The notes: a model not told the origin generated them from the sequence alone. Positions 1 through 11,153 are shown, numbered from the stretch's first letter. The stretch: 64,000 bases of DNA from Schistocerca nitens (GCF_023898315.1 NC_064614.1:76892501-76956500), one strand, 5' to 3'. A program made the numbers and translations.

Positions 1-139
1 TAAATTCATTGTAGCTCCATTCATTGACATATGGTCACGACACACTACAAATATGTAGAAAAACTCATAAAGTTTTGTTCGGCTGAAGCCGCACTTCAGG
101 TTTCTGCCGCCAGAGCGCTCGAGAGCGCAGTGAGACTAA

Positions 140-1466
140 ATGGCGACAGGAGCCGAGAAAGCATATGTCGTGCTTGAAATGCACTCACATCAGTCAGTCA
201 TAACAGTGCAACGACACTTCAGGACGAAGTTCAACAAAGATCCACCAACTGCTAACTCCATTGGGCGATAGTATGCGCAGTTTAAAGCTTCTGGATGCCT
301 CTGTAAGGGGAAATCAACGGGTCGGCCTGCAGTGAGCGAAGAAACAGTTGAACGCGTGCGGGCAAGTTTCACGCGTAGCCCGCGGAAGTCGACGAATAAA
401 GCAAGCAGGAAGCTAAACGTACCACTGCCGACGGTTTGGAAAATCTTACGGAAAAGGCTAAAGCAGAAGCCTTACCGTGTACAATTGCTACAAGCCCTGA
501 CATCCGACGACAAAGTCAAACGCTTTGAATTTTTGGCACGGTTGCAACAGCTCATGGAAGAGGATGCGTTCAGTGTGAAACTTGTTTTCAGTGATGAAGC
601 AACATTTTTTCTTAATAGTGAAGTGAACAGACACAATGTGCGAATCTGGACGGTAGAGAATCCTCACACATTCGTGCAGCAAATTCGCAATTCACCAAAA
701 GTTAATGTGTTTTGTGCAATTTCACGGTTTAAAGTTTACGGCCCCCTTTTCTTCTGCGAAAAAAACGTTACAGGACGCGTGTATCTGGACATGCCGGAAA
801 ATTGGCTCATGCCACAACTGGAGACCGACAGCGCCAACTTCATCTTTCAACAGGAGGGTGCTCCACCGCACTTCCATCATGATGTTCGGCATTTCTTAAA
901 CGGGAGATTGGAGGAGGAGGAGGAGGAGGAGGAGGAGATTAGTGTTTAACGTCCCGTCGACAACGAGGTCATTAGAGACGGAGCGCAAGCTCGGGTGAGG
1001 GAAGGATGGGGAAGGAAATCGGCCGTGCCCTTTCAAAGGAACCATCCCGGCATTTGCCTGAAGCGATTTAGGGAAATCACGGAAAACCTAAATCAGGATG
1101 GCCGGAGACGGGATTGAACCGTCGTCCTCCTGAATGCGAGTCCAGTGTGCTAAGCACTGCGCCACCTCGCTCGGTAGGAGATGGGAAAACCGATGGATCG
1201 GTCGTGCTGGAGATCATGATCAGCAATTCATGTCATGGCCTCCACGCTCTCCCGACTTAACCCCATGCGATTTCTTTCTGTGGGATTATGTGAAAGATTC
1301 AGTGTTTAAACCTCCTCTACCAACAAACGTGCCAGAACTGCGAGCTCGCATCAACGATGCTTTCGAACTCATTGATGGGGACATGCTGCGCCGAGTGTGG
1401 GAGGAACTTGATTATCGGCTTGATGTCTGCCGAATCACTAAAGGGGCACATATCGAACATTTGTGA
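140..1466 (+). pseudogene. DUF4817/DDE transposase, interrupted by a SINE
   Basis: In an intact copy this nuclear protein would bind the element ends and cut them through a DDD triad. Reading starts at ATG 140 (MATGAEKAYVVLEMH), upstream of the first long open stretch, because the frame continues through a helix-turn-helix region (SPRKSTNKASRKLNVP) that matches the family. An in-frame TAG at 269-271 breaks it early; tryptophan would fit there. The first catalytic Asp is in FSDEATFF at residue 152. The second block reads QQEGAPPHF, with Glu (854-856) where the family has Asp. The frame then runs into a SINE at 911, producing a run of Glu and a stop near 949. The true C-terminus resumes after 1175 with WPPRSPDLTPCDFFLW, the third Asp at 1269-1271, and ends at 1466 after GAHIEHL. 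Family assignment is firm and loss of function is clear. Confidence 0.85.
911..1175 (-). mobile_element. SINE-D inserted in transposase
   Basis: This is a tRNA-derived SINE in reverse orientation. The tRNA-like head is at the right end (about 1110-1175) with A-box and B-box-like stretches, and a (GGA)n tail lies at 911-936. Imperfect copies of ggagattgg/ggagatggg flank it (902-911 and 1176-1185) and look like the target duplication. Removing it rejoins the two transposase halves in a sensible order. Confidence 0.85.
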
Positions 1467-1678
1467 ATGCCTAAAAAAACTTTTTGAGTTTTTGTATGTG
1501 TGTGCAAAGCATTGTGAAAATATCTCAAATAATAAAGTTATTGTAGAGCTGTGAAATCGCTTCAATGATTTGTAATAACCCTGTATTTTCCGGAACACTT
1601 TTATTTTGCGCACCCTGTATAAAAACGAAGTGGGCAAGGAACACTCTCAGAAGCTTCTATCAAAGTTATTTGATACGC

Positions 1679-2973
1679 ATTGACTGAAAAAAATGGCAAC
1701 ATCAAAAATATTCATTGTAGAGTAATAAATTTCTGGAATATAGTGGTCTAGGTGACATATGTAAGTAGTAATGCTGCAAGATAAGAGATTATTGTAAGCG
1801 TGAGTGAAGTCATTGTAAATGCGAAATGCTGGTACATTAATAACCGGTGTAATGACCATAATGTTGAATGCAAGAATGCAAATATGCGTGCATTCTGTTG
1901 TACAGATGTCGGATGCCGGTTTGTGGGATTGTTGGATTAACTTCCGCGCCTGTTGCACGTGGTCGGTAGATACAAGGAGGGTGTATAACGCTGAATGTGT
2001 CCCTCGATGATGTTCCATATGTGCCCGATTGGACGCAGATATAGTGATCGAATAGGACAAGGAAACATGTCGGCAGTTTGTAGAGCATGTTGGGCTACAA
2101 AGCAGTAAGTGGGCGAGCGTTGTCCTGTTGGAAAACACCCCCTGTAATGCTGCTCACGAAAGGCAGAGCAACACGTCGAATCTCCAGACTGACATATGTG
2201 CAGTCAGGGTGTGTCGGATACCCACGAGTGTGCTACTGTTGTCAGATAAACTCGCATCCCGGACCGTAACATCAGGTGTGGGTTCAGTGTGTCTAGCGCG
2301 CTGTCACGTTGGTTGCATGCCCTCAACTGGCCTCCTTCTAACCAACAAACAGCCATCACCGACACAGAGACTAAATCACCTTACATCACAAAAGACAACG
2401 TATCTCCACCATGCCCATCAGTCAGCTCTCCCTTGGCACCATTGGAGTCGCAAATGGCGGTGGTTCGGGTTCAGTGGAATGCACACTATAGGGCGCTGGT
2501 CTCGAAACTGGTAGTTATGTCACTGTGCTGCCAGCTTCTGCTCAAATTACAGCTGCAGATACAGTACGATGCACCACAGCAATACACAGAGTGCCATAGT
2601 CTCCACTCTTGGGAGTGCCACGAGGCCGTCCGGAATCCCGTCTTCTCGCGACTTTATATTTTCGTGACTACCGCTGCCAGCTGTCACGTACAGCGGTTAC
2701 ATTCCTACCAAGCCTTTCTACAATATGCCAGAAGGAACATCCATCTCGTCGTAGCTCTATTACAGGACATCTTTCAAATTCTGTAAGGTGTTGGTAATGG
2801 CGTCTGTGTCTCTATGAAGGTATTCTTGAAACATCAAGCTATCACGGCCAGAGTCAAAAGTAACTAATGCTCACGACGGTTGCAGCATGCATTTAAAGCA
2901 AACTAATTTGTAGAAAGCTTTTGTTTTGTCGTATAACTCCTTCTCGTTGCTGCGATTTTTTCCAGTCAGTTTA
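1679..2973 (-). mobile_element. Decayed Tc1-like transposon
   Basis: Terminal inverted repeats are recognisable at both ends: tgactgaaaaaaatggcaac near 1680 on the plus strand and its counterpart actggaaaaaatcgcagcaa read from about 2970 on the minus strand. A ~1.3-kb length suits Tc1. Exact ends and the TA target site are eroded. Confidence 0.75.
1837..2790 (-). pseudogene. Tc1-like transposase relic
   Basis: No long frame survives, but translated pieces on the minus strand fall in Tc1 order. First comes an N-terminal HTH segment (CSFWHIVERLGRNVTAV, ~2690-2760) and GRPRGT. Around 2300 a block resembles RARHTEPTPDVTV. GVFQQDNARPLTA, carrying the second catalytic Asp, lies near 2100-2160. C-terminal pieces read IRHLYNRMHAYLHSCIQ, ending at 1837. 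Stops and shifts separate the pieces. This is an old, inactive copy. Confidence 0.75.
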
Positions 2974-3021
2974 TACAGTTGTTAACACATAGACAAACTT
3001 CTTTATAAAATTATTAAAAAC

Positions 3022-3070
3022 TACACAACAGGTTCCGCTTTGGTTTAATCACATCCTCAGGTTTATACAT
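3022..3070 (-). other. Hammerhead-like CTGAGGA...GAAC core
   Basis: On the minus strand CTGAGGA is followed 18 bases later by GGAACCTGTT, close to the CTGANGA / GAAAC / GTH order of a hammerhead ribozyme. Stem II is weak and the GAAA core is altered. A decayed copy is the most that can be claimed. Confidence 0.3.
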
Positions 3071-3184
3071 ATAACTAATTTAACATTGTTTCGTTAATAT
3101 ATGCTATGTCTAAACACTTCGGATGGCGTTCGGACTGCCAGAACAGCCTGAGTTGGATGATTACGAGATGAAACAAAAATTTTT

Positions 3185-3385
3185 TAAAATCCATTCAAAA
3201 GGCAAGATAGCACAAAATATTTCTTTATTCAAGACAACTGGTTTCAACAATAGTAGCTGTTATCTGTTTTATAGGACTGTTGAAACCGATTGCCTTAAAT
3301 AAAGAAATGTTTTGTTCGATCTTGGCTTCTGAATAGTTTTTAGCAACTGAAACTGATCGCCCTTCAATACTCTCATAATAAGAAA
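3185..3385. repeat. Foldback repeat with ~63-bp arms, related to 31.3-32.1 kb
   Basis: The left arm (3187-3254) and the right arm (3283-3348) are near-complementary: each reads gttgaaacc, then ttgaataaag (left, on the minus strand) or ttaaataaag (right), then the cttttgaatgg / cttctgaatag region. About 28 bases separate them. The right flank to 3385 also matches sequence at 32,060-32,100. The arms carry the GAAACC half of the hammerhead-like core but not its CTGAAGA half. Confidence 0.75.
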
Positions 3386-4893
3386 ATGCAGTAAAAAAAT
3401 TCCAGTGTGTAGCAGGCGCAGGCAGGGTACATGACCACTGCGAGTCGCGGGTATGGATGAGTGATGAAAAATCAACAATTCGCGGGAAAGCCTCACTGTG
3501 AAGGCGGGACTATGGGTGAAGTAGGAAAACCAGAACACCGAACAGCCGAACCGACGTATTCCCGTTGAAACTGCCAGATCGCCCAATGCCTAAGAGCAGG
3601 GGTCAGCAAGACGTATGGCAAAATTTTAATAGTTATTATTAAAAAAATTAAAAATTTCTGTACTGTATCTAAGCTGTGGATGACAAACCGTAAAATCATA
3701 TGTTAACAGAGTTGTATTCTGAGTATAACGCTAAGCTATATCGTAAAATATGTTGTAGTTCTGGCTACGGAAGGCTGTGTAGTTATGCATGTTATCTCTA
3801 TGAAATTCAGATTTACGGTATTCGGTGATGCTACATCGTCTTTTATAGTCAGTACTTAATATAGTGGCAAAAGTAAAGAAAACAGAACGCTGAGTGCTAT
3901 TGAAGTACGTAACAGCACCGTAAAACAGTGCTACTGACCTAGTGCTGTGGCTCCAGTGAATTCAACGTCCACCAGACACTCAATGCTTCCTTACAGTCGC
4001 AAAGGATTTCGATACTGATTGCGGAGGTCACTGTTGAGGCGTAAATAAATTAAAGCAAGTAAGCAGTCTGATAAACCTGCGTTGTGGCATTTAACAAGTG
4101 CAATGAGAGCAGGTATATGACACCGAGAGGGTAACATGGGAAGTCTACACGAACGGCGTACAAAAGCTCGGAACACTCAAATCGCTAACTGTTGGAGCAT
4201 CCCGAAATGAAATGGTTCATGCAAATAGCGTGCGGGGGCCGCGGAGAAGGAAGCAGCGCGTTAGCAGATAAGCATCTCCGTCCCGAGACCTGACGTCACG
4301 AATGGTTTAGCCTCTCCGACCGCAGCCGCTTTCACACCCAGCCTCCCCCTGCCGTACCCAACTCCTCCCTCTTGCCACCGCGCCCCTCGCTATCTCTTCC
4401 AGGCACTGCCGCCGGTATAAGAATGGCTGTGCCCCGCTACCCCTTTTGCGCAGACAACCGGCTTCACACCTCCCACACCAGCGTCTGATTTGATAAGCCA
4501 GTTCCCAGGCTAACGTTAAGGCCGTCACTTTGTGCCTTAATTAAAACTTGAGAACTTCCCCGCACGCCGCAGAAAAAGTCGGGGACCCACAAATGCGACG
4601 ACGGCAGCTTTGTCGACGTCGTGGTCGAGAATAAAAGGACGAAAAAAATTCGTCGGGGCAAGTATGCTGCGCTTAGTCGTACAACACTAGTATTCTCATG
4701 CAGAGCAATTTGTTCACAAAGGCACAAAAACGGAATACAGGCCATTTATCACTCATTGGAAGGACGTTCAAGCCCCTCGTGGCAAGAGATAAGGTCCACA
4801 TTTGAAGGCAATGCTTCACTTGTTATACCTTGCCGTCAGAGTCGATAACGTGTCCATATAAAAGCAAGTGGAATATACAGTCATTGCACATAC
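3386..4893. other. Unassigned; GC-rich patch at 4190-4620
   Basis: I recognise no gene or repeat. The 4190-4620 part is clearly richer in G+C and CpG than its surroundings and contains a palindromic TGACGTCA. Open frames here are short and unlike known proteins. It could be a host regulatory region or first exon, but nothing proves it. Confidence 0.4.
4291..4421 (+). promoter_or_regulatory. Possible promoter: CRE palindrome and TATA-like box
   Basis: A perfect cAMP-response-element palindrome TGACGTCA sits at 4291-4298 and a tataag box at 4416-4421, in the most GC-rich patch nearby. No convincing initiator or downstream gene follows. Weak support. Confidence 0.2.
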
Positions 4894-5393
4894 AGGATGG
4901 TCAGAAAAGGTTTGAAAAGCTTGTATAGGTATTGCAGCAATTCTTGTGCTGAGAAATAATTGTCCAGAAAAAAATTCGATACGTTGCACCGTTTGCAAGT
5001 TAATTTGCATTTAAGTGAGCCAAACAGTCCGTTGTGCAAGCAACTTCAAGACGCCGGTCAGAGACGACGTCATCGAACGTGTTCTTCGTTTGGGTTCGAA
5101 CAAAAGAGTGATACAAAAGATGGACATGAGGCGGCAGTAAGGATCAAACCCCAAGCAAAGCCAGAGCAGTCCTGTGCGCTATCATCTGTGCCATGAGAAC
5201 CATTGATACTATTTGTAACTGGAGTAGTTTAAATTTCACGCGCAAGAGCCTCATTGACTAACTTCAGCGACAGTTAAACTGGAAACTGCGTAACGAATCG
5301 AAACTTTTTCTTAACAGTTATTTCCTAGCACAATCAACCCCGCAAACCTCTTGCAAGCTTTTCAGACTGTTTCTAACCACCATATATAGCCGA
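4894..5393. repeat. Non-autonomous inverted-repeat element, copy 1
   Basis: The left ~110 bp (ggtcagaaaaggtttgaaaa onward) is the inverted counterpart of the right ~110 bp, whose minus-strand reading starts ggtggttagaaacagtctga. Both arms share the tgctgagaaataattgt-like and cgatacgttgc-like stretches. The interior has no transposase. A second copy lies at 22,237-22,715. Confidence 0.75.
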
Positions 5394-5588
5394 AGCTGAA
5401 GCAGTTCAGTAACTGCGACTGTTTTTAGCATGAACGATCAAGTGTCTGTTTCGGCATATTGATCTCTAAAAGGCCTGTCATATGTGCTGATGGCCTAAGT
5501 GTAATGAAAATAGCCTGAACACATTCTTATCAGACACAATCGAGAAAATAAAGAAACAGGTTCACAGCTTTCTTGAGGGTAGGCAGAC

Positions 5589-5790
5589 GGCCGGTGTGGC
5601 CGAGCGGTTCCAGGCGCTTCAGTCTGGAACCACGCGACCGCTACGGTCGCAGGCTCGAAACCTGCCTCGGGCATGGATGTGTGTGATTTTCTTAGGTTAG
5701 TTAGGTTTCTGTAGTTCTAAGTTCTAGGGGACTGATGACCTCAGAAGTTAAGTCCCATAGTGCTCAGAGCCGTTTATCCTTTTTTTTTTT
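5589..5790 (+). mobile_element. SINE-A copy
   Basis: A tRNA-like head (A box tggccgagcgg, B box ggctcgaaacc) is followed by the family body and a T-run at 5780-5790. It is full length. Confidence 0.9.
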
Positions 5791-6341
5791 AGGTTAGACA
5801 TTTTTCTGCGTAGTCTGTTTCATTTTGAAATAATCACTCAACTAATTAACCCTTTGTTGATCACGTTATCTGCGTTGCTTACATTTCTATAAGAAGTGTA
5901 AGCATAATATACAGTGTTTCAAAATGATTCTTTCAAATTAATGCAGGAGGTACAGAACTTCAAAACAAATATATTTCGATCAGGGAAGTATGGTCTCTGA
6001 AGTCATTGCGTAATATTAGGGAACATTTTGTTAATGGCTTTGACGTAAGCTTTTGTGTCAATGCCGCTGAATGGGAATGTGTACTGACATTCAAAACTGC
6101 TGTACGTACCGATGGTTGGGTCTGAGGTCTGCTTGGAAATACACCGATTCATTCACAAGCATTGCCAACTTGTGACAACAACTGTGACTTCTTCTAAGCA
6201 CAGGGGTTGAGTCACCTTGTGACAACTGTGAACATCGAGCGGTTTACAAAGGCTGTCTCAAAAAATCACCCACAAACTTCAGCGACACTTTCCTTACACG
6301 AAAACAGGGGAGAAGTACCTGGTAATCAAGGTCTCGCAACC
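5791..6341. other. Unassigned
   Basis: No coding or repeat signature was recognised. A stretch near 5920-6010 (tttcaaaatgattctttcaa) hints at an old repeat end but has no partner in the window. Confidence 0.4.
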
Positions 6342-6628
6342 ATATACCTTAAGAGATAAGGGCACTTGTTTAACTTCGTTATTATGGAACACATCTCTTC
6401 TACTGCAAGCTCGTTTCATTTCATATTTTGGAAGGAGTTAGTATGGATGGAAACAAGAAAAAAGTCTAGTAAATAAGGGCTCTAAAACGCAAAGTTGTTT
6501 ATCCAACAATTTTTATTGTTTTGGTCCATACTACCTCCTCTCAAAATATGAAAAGCCAGGAGCTGGCAGTAGAAGCGATGTGTTTCATCGAAGATGAACA
6601 AATGCTCTTACTTCTTAAGGTATGCATT
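6342..6628. repeat. Foldback repeat, ~105-bp arms
   Basis: The left arm 6342-6449 is the approximate reverse complement of the right arm 6526-6628. Both contain an ataccttaaga outer end and a catattttg...agtatgg inner end. A ~76-bp AT-rich spacer separates them. No coding capacity. Confidence 0.75.
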
Positions 6629-7425
6629 TAAATCCCGTGTTTACTAGATATTTTTTTACTTGTTTCCGTATAAGGTACCTGTCCCTAAAGCTTTTCGGTG
6701 TTTCGTTCGGCCACGGTGGTTGTGCTAAAGCGACTGACACTCATCTGGTATACTACATCTGGTATACGAGCTGCAGTGAGAGAGTATCGACAGTGCTTTC
6801 TCTACCGACGTGTCCCAGAGCACCAAATATTCGGACATCTGTATCGCCTTTCGTGCAAGTATGCGATACAGGTTGGAATCGAACAGTGCGAGCTCCTGAT
6901 AGGGAAGGCGACATTCCGCGGCATGTTGAAGGCTCCAAGTACACAACGTACTGACCACATCCTTGGTGTCGGACATACCCTTGTGTAGAATGTGTTATAT
7001 AACCAGCAGCTTCATTCTTCCCATCTCTATCACGTGGCAGCACCAATATCACTATATATTCCACTAAGCTTGCAGTTCGTACAATGGTTTTTACATCACT
7101 TTGCTCTTCACCCTTTTTTCCGACCGACATCCACTACCGACAAGGCTTTGTTTTAGCCGTCAAACCTGTTCCAATATCCACCATTTGCATGTTTGAGCAC
7201 ATGTTCTGTGTTAATGTGTGGGTCAGCTTTCATGGTGACAGGTAGACTACATCATAGATTCTACCATTTCGCCTCAACGAACGGAGATATTGCCTCTTCG
7301 TGGAACATGTTTTGCCCGAACTGTTGGAGTAAGTAGCTCTGAATGTCAGACAAAGGATAAACTTCCATCACGATGAGGTGACAGCCAATTTCAGAGCGGC
7401 CTTGGGGAACTGATGGATCAGCCGA
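6629..7425. other. Unassigned
   Basis: Open frames on both strands (up to 125 codons, minus strand 6753-7130) overlap each other and resemble no family I know. I treat them as chance. Confidence 0.4.
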
Positions 7426-7628
7426 GCTGGCCGCCGTGACCGAGCTGTCCTAGGCGCTTCAGTCTGGAACCGCGCTGGTGCTACGGTCGCAGGTTCGAAT
7501 CCTGCCTCGGGCATGGATGTGTGTGATGTCCTTACGTTAGTTAGGTTTAAGTAGTTCTAAGTTCTAGGGGACTGATGACCTCAGATGTTAAGTCACATAG
7601 TGCTCAGAGCCATTTGAACCATTGAACA
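7426..7628 (+). mobile_element. SINE-A copy
   Basis: Complete head-body-tail copy. The B box ggttcgaatcc is intact. It lies at the 3' edge of a mariner relic and probably inserted into it. Confidence 0.9.
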
Positions 7629-7635
7629 AAATTAT

Positions 7636-8093
7636 CATTGTTTTCTTCTGCGCACTTTCACTAGCCGTTGTCCTTTATTTAGACTGCCGTTTTGACTCCG
7701 GTGTGTGATAATGGATCCACGTTTCATCAACATTCACAAATCGACGTAAAAAGTCGCGATTACCGTTAAATATCGCCAGCATATTATGCACACCCTCAGT
7801 CGAGGTGCCCACAGCCTCAGCATTCTCACGAATTTTTATTCGGCACTCCTGCATTACCATATCACAGATTTTGTGAGTGGTTCCCTTTGTTGTGACCTTA
7901 GTTGTATGGCTGGAGCGCGCTTCGTATTGCTACTTCTCCGACCGCGTTTAAATTCATTAATCAGGACGTAAAAGGTCTTCAGTGAAGATACAGAGTCCCC
8001 GGGAACTTCATGCAGTTCTGTTTCAATTTTCATGGTAATCCGACAATTCAAATTAAAATGTGTAATAACAGCACGAAACTCCGTTCGACACAC
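7636..8093 (-). pseudogene. Truncated mariner transposase
   Basis: Minus-strand reading starts at ATG 8093 with TEFRAVITHFNLNCRITM, the mariner N-terminal HTH region, continues through EFKRGRRSSNTKRAP, then shifts frame. Further on, EIRENAEAVGTSTEGVHNML runs straight into NRDFLRRFVNVDETWIHYHT, so about 30-40 residues between the HTH and catalytic domains, including the WVPR linker, are deleted. The first catalytic Asp (VDETW) is present. Reading ends near KRQSK and a following weak PKK motif, where SINE-A begins. The second and third Asp blocks are absent. Confidence 0.85.
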
Positions 8094-8282
8094 TAATCAC
8101 TTCAGAAGGCTGTCAACAATCAACCGAACGCTTTACACAGCTAAAATTCTTTATGCGGTCCTCGGAATCATCAAACTCACCAACTATGAAGGCGCAAAAA
8201 TTTTCTATTCTTTGAGGGAAATTTTCCATACTTATGAGTCCATTGGCAACAGTCGTGCCGCAGTGGATACATCGGCTCCCGT

Positions 8283-8574
8283 CATTAAGCGCTGTCGGTT
8301 GTGGCCGGCATTTGGATGGGTGACCATCCCGGCCGCCATGCGCTGTTGCCACTTTTCGGGGTGCACTCGGCCTCGTGATGCCAATTGAGGAGATAATCGA
8401 CCGAATAGTAGTACCTCCTGTCAAAGAAAACCCATCCTAGCGACCGGGAGAGCGGTGTGCTGACCACACGCCCCCCCCCCCCCCCCCCCGCCACCACATT
8501 CCGCATCCTCATTTGAGGATGACATGGCGGTCCGATGGTCCAGATGGGCCACTTGTGGCCTGAAGATGGAGTGC
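8283..8574 (+). mobile_element. SINE-E copy with 5S-rRNA-like head
   Basis: The head contains ggatgggtgacca, which resembles box C of 5S rRNA, followed by a body seen again near 51.3-51.8 kb (ccgggagagcggtgtgctga, fccgcatcc region). A 19-base C run at 8471-8489 interrupts it. The 5S origin is inferred from that short match only. Confidence 0.65.
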
Positions 8575-9727
8575 TTTTATCAGTCCACCAATATCCTGAA
8601 TTTTCGGGAGATGATACCTATCTGTAGCCCGTGCGCTTTTATAAAAATTACGATTTATTAGTGAATAGGATACAGCGATATTTACGCTTTCAAGTTCCCA
8701 ACCTCATTCTCGGATTATGTGTGAGCTGAAATTTCAATGCAGGTTTCGACGTTGTATAATTTCATATTGATTTCTTGTACAGTCTGAGCTATGTCGTACG
8801 TACTGTTGTATCATATTTTTGGTGTCATCATACCGACACTTGCTCATTTTACGATGCTTTCAAATACCTTTATGTATGATATAGGTCAGCCTGCACAAGA
8901 AATCAATATAAACGTATATTATGACAAAACCTCTGTTCGAATTTCAACCCACACAGAATCCGGGACTGAGGTTGTTCATTAATAAATAGTGATTAATTAT
9001 TGGTTTAAAAATGATAGTTCAAATTATTTAGTGAAGTGACTTACAGAAGTAATGAAATGCATTATTTTACGCGTGGTGCTTTAGGGGATGATCAGTTCAC
9101 TTTGAGAGTAATAAAAGAACAACGAGGCAGTACGTTGCATTAGATGATAATACGCACGTTAAGTGCTTACCTCTCAGGTGCATTCTCCTCGCAGCAGGTG
9201 CTATGAAATCGGTAACGAATGTGAAACACGATTGTTAAAAGCTAATCACAACCAGCGCTTACAGCCCACATCCATAGTCGGCGGGGAAAGAGGGGCTTAC
9301 GGAACGAAATTTCTCATTTGTGCAGTGACAGCTGAATGTCGAGCGGATTAAGCTCCCAATTAGCTCGTGGCAGTTTTGAATTGCCTTTCGACGTGACGCC
9401 GTAAAGAGCGCAGGTGTTCGGTCATTAAACTGGAACTGCCGAGGCTTAAGCTTTCCCGCACGATCTCTCTCAGCGATTCTGCTGTGAGCGAATTAACAGC
9501 GCGTTCACGCCGCGTTCCTAGGTGCGACGATTATCAGGTAGCACCTGCGTTCACGGCTGTGACGTCACCACACCGATACAGAGATACGGCTGCAAGGATA
9601 TTACATTAAGAGACTGACAGATTTAAGTTACAGGTCTTGTGATCGGAGGTAGTAAGTTTCAAATTTCTGTTCGGCTATAGTATTTTACATCTTTCACCTA
9701 AGTTTACATCTTTCACCTAAACTAATT
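8575..9727. other. Unassigned
   Basis: No gene recognised. A TGACGTCA palindrome lies at 9560-9567, and a 19-bp direct duplication (tttacatctttcacctaa) sits at about 9684-9720, just outside the next transposon. Confidence 0.4.
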
Positions 9728-9729
9728 TA

Positions 9730-11151
9730 CACTCCTGGAAATTGAAATAAGAACACCGTGAATTCATTGTCCCAGGAAGGGGAAAGTTTATTGACACATT
9801 CCTGGGGTCAGATACATCACATGATCACACTGACAGAACCACAGGCACATAGACACAGGCAACACAGCATGCACAATGTCGGCACTAGTACAGTGTATAT
9901 CCACCTTTCGCAGCAATGCAGGCTGCTATTCTCCCATGGAGACGATCGTAGAGATGCTGGATGTAGTCCTGTGGAACGGCTTGCCATGCCATTTCCTCCT
10001 GGCGCCTCAGTTGGACCAGCGTTCGTGCTGGACGTGCAGACCGCGTGAGACGACGCTTCATCCAGTCCCAAACATGCTCAATGGGGGACAGATCCGGAGA
10101 TCTTGCTGGCCAGGGTAGTTGACTTACACCTTCTAGAGCACGTTGGGTGGCACGGGATACATGCGGACGTGCATTGTCCTGTTGGAACAGCAAGTTCCCT
10201 TGCCGGTCTAGGAATGGTAGAACGATGGGTTCGATGACGGTTTGGATGTACCGTGCACTATTCAGTGTCCCCTCGACGATCACCAGTGGTGTACGGCCAG
10301 TGTAGGAGATCGCTCCCCACACCATGATGCCGGGTGTTGGCCCTGTGTGCCTCGGTCGTATGCAGTCCTGATTGTGGCGCTCACCTGCACGGCGCCAAAC
10401 ACGCTTACGACCATCATTGGCACCAAGGCAGAAGCGACTCTCATCGCTGAAGACGACACGTCTTCATTCGTCCCTCCATTCACGCCTGTCGCGACACCAC
10501 TGGAGGCGGGCTGCACGATGTTGGGGCGTGAGCGGAAGACGGCCTTACGGTGTGCGGGACCGTAGCCCAGCTTCACGGAGACGGTTGCGAATGGTCCTCG
10601 CCGATACCCCAGGAGCAACAGTGTCCCTAATTTGCTGGGAAGTGGCGGTGCGGTCCCCTACGGCACTGCATACGATCCTACGGTCTCGGCGTGCATCCGT
10701 GCGTCGCTGCGGTCCGGTCCCAGGTCGACGGGCACGTGCACCTTCCGCCGACCACTGGCGACAACATCGATGTACTGTGGAGACCTCACGCCCCACGTGT
10801 TGAGCAATTCGGCGGTACGTCCACCCGGCCTCCCGCATGCCCACTATACGCCCTCGCTCAAAGTCCGTCAACTGCACATACGGTTCACGTCCACGCTGTC
10901 GCGGCATGCTACCAGTGTTAAAGACTGCGATGGAGCTCCGTATGCCACGGCAAACTGGCTGACACTGACGGCGGCGGTGCACAAATGCTGCGCAGCTAGC
11001 GCCATTCGACGGCCAACACCGCGGTTCCTGGTGTGTCCGTTGTGCCGTGCGTGTGATCATTGCTTGTACAGCCCTCTCGCAGTGTCCGGAGCAAGTGTGG
11101 TGGGTCTGACACACCGGTGTCAATGTGTTCTTTTTTCCATTTCCAGGAGTG
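9730..11151 (-). mobile_element. Tc1-like transposon, copy 1 (1,422 bp)
   Basis: It begins cactcctggaaattg and ends with the inverted form tttccaggagtg, flanked by TA (9728-9729 and 11152-11153). Its length equals copy 2 at 15,719-17,140, and I see fewer than two dozen single-base differences between them. It is recent but coding-dead. Confidence 0.95.
9885..10907 (-). pseudogene. Tc1-like transposase with two in-frame stops
   Basis: The start is ATG 10907 (MPRQRGREPYVQL), chosen because the upstream open stretch translates as non-family sequence. Domain order is a bipartite HTH DNA-binding region (ERGRIVGMREAGWTYRRIAQ and REVSTVHRCCRQWS), then a DDE catalytic domain with SDESRF, FQQDNARPH and SPDLSPIEH, ending in AKGGYTLY at 9885. 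All three catalytic acidic residues are present. The frame is continuous over ~340 codons except TAA at 10545-10547 and TGA at 10464-10466; copy 2 has TGG at the second site. The length is normal for Tc1. The first stop is shared with copy 2. Confidence 0.93.
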
Positions 11152-11153
11152 TA

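Larger units (their letters stand above)
1..1583 (+). mobile_element. Tc1/mariner-superfamily DNA transposon, left end outside the window
   Basis: This cut-and-paste DNA transposon has a DUF4817-type transposase. The left terminus is not in the window. The right end probably lies near 1579-1585, where ccctgta precedes unrelated sequence, so a TA target site at 1584-1585 is likely. A SINE at 911-1175 interrupts it. The coding region carries an in-frame stop and an altered catalytic residue, so the copy is dead. Confidence 0.8.

Noticed and set aside
5600-5665. tRNA gene-like sequence
   Set aside because: It is the promoter head of SINE-A. The same head recurs at many sites with SINE tails, and the pairing expected of a true tRNA acceptor stem is absent.
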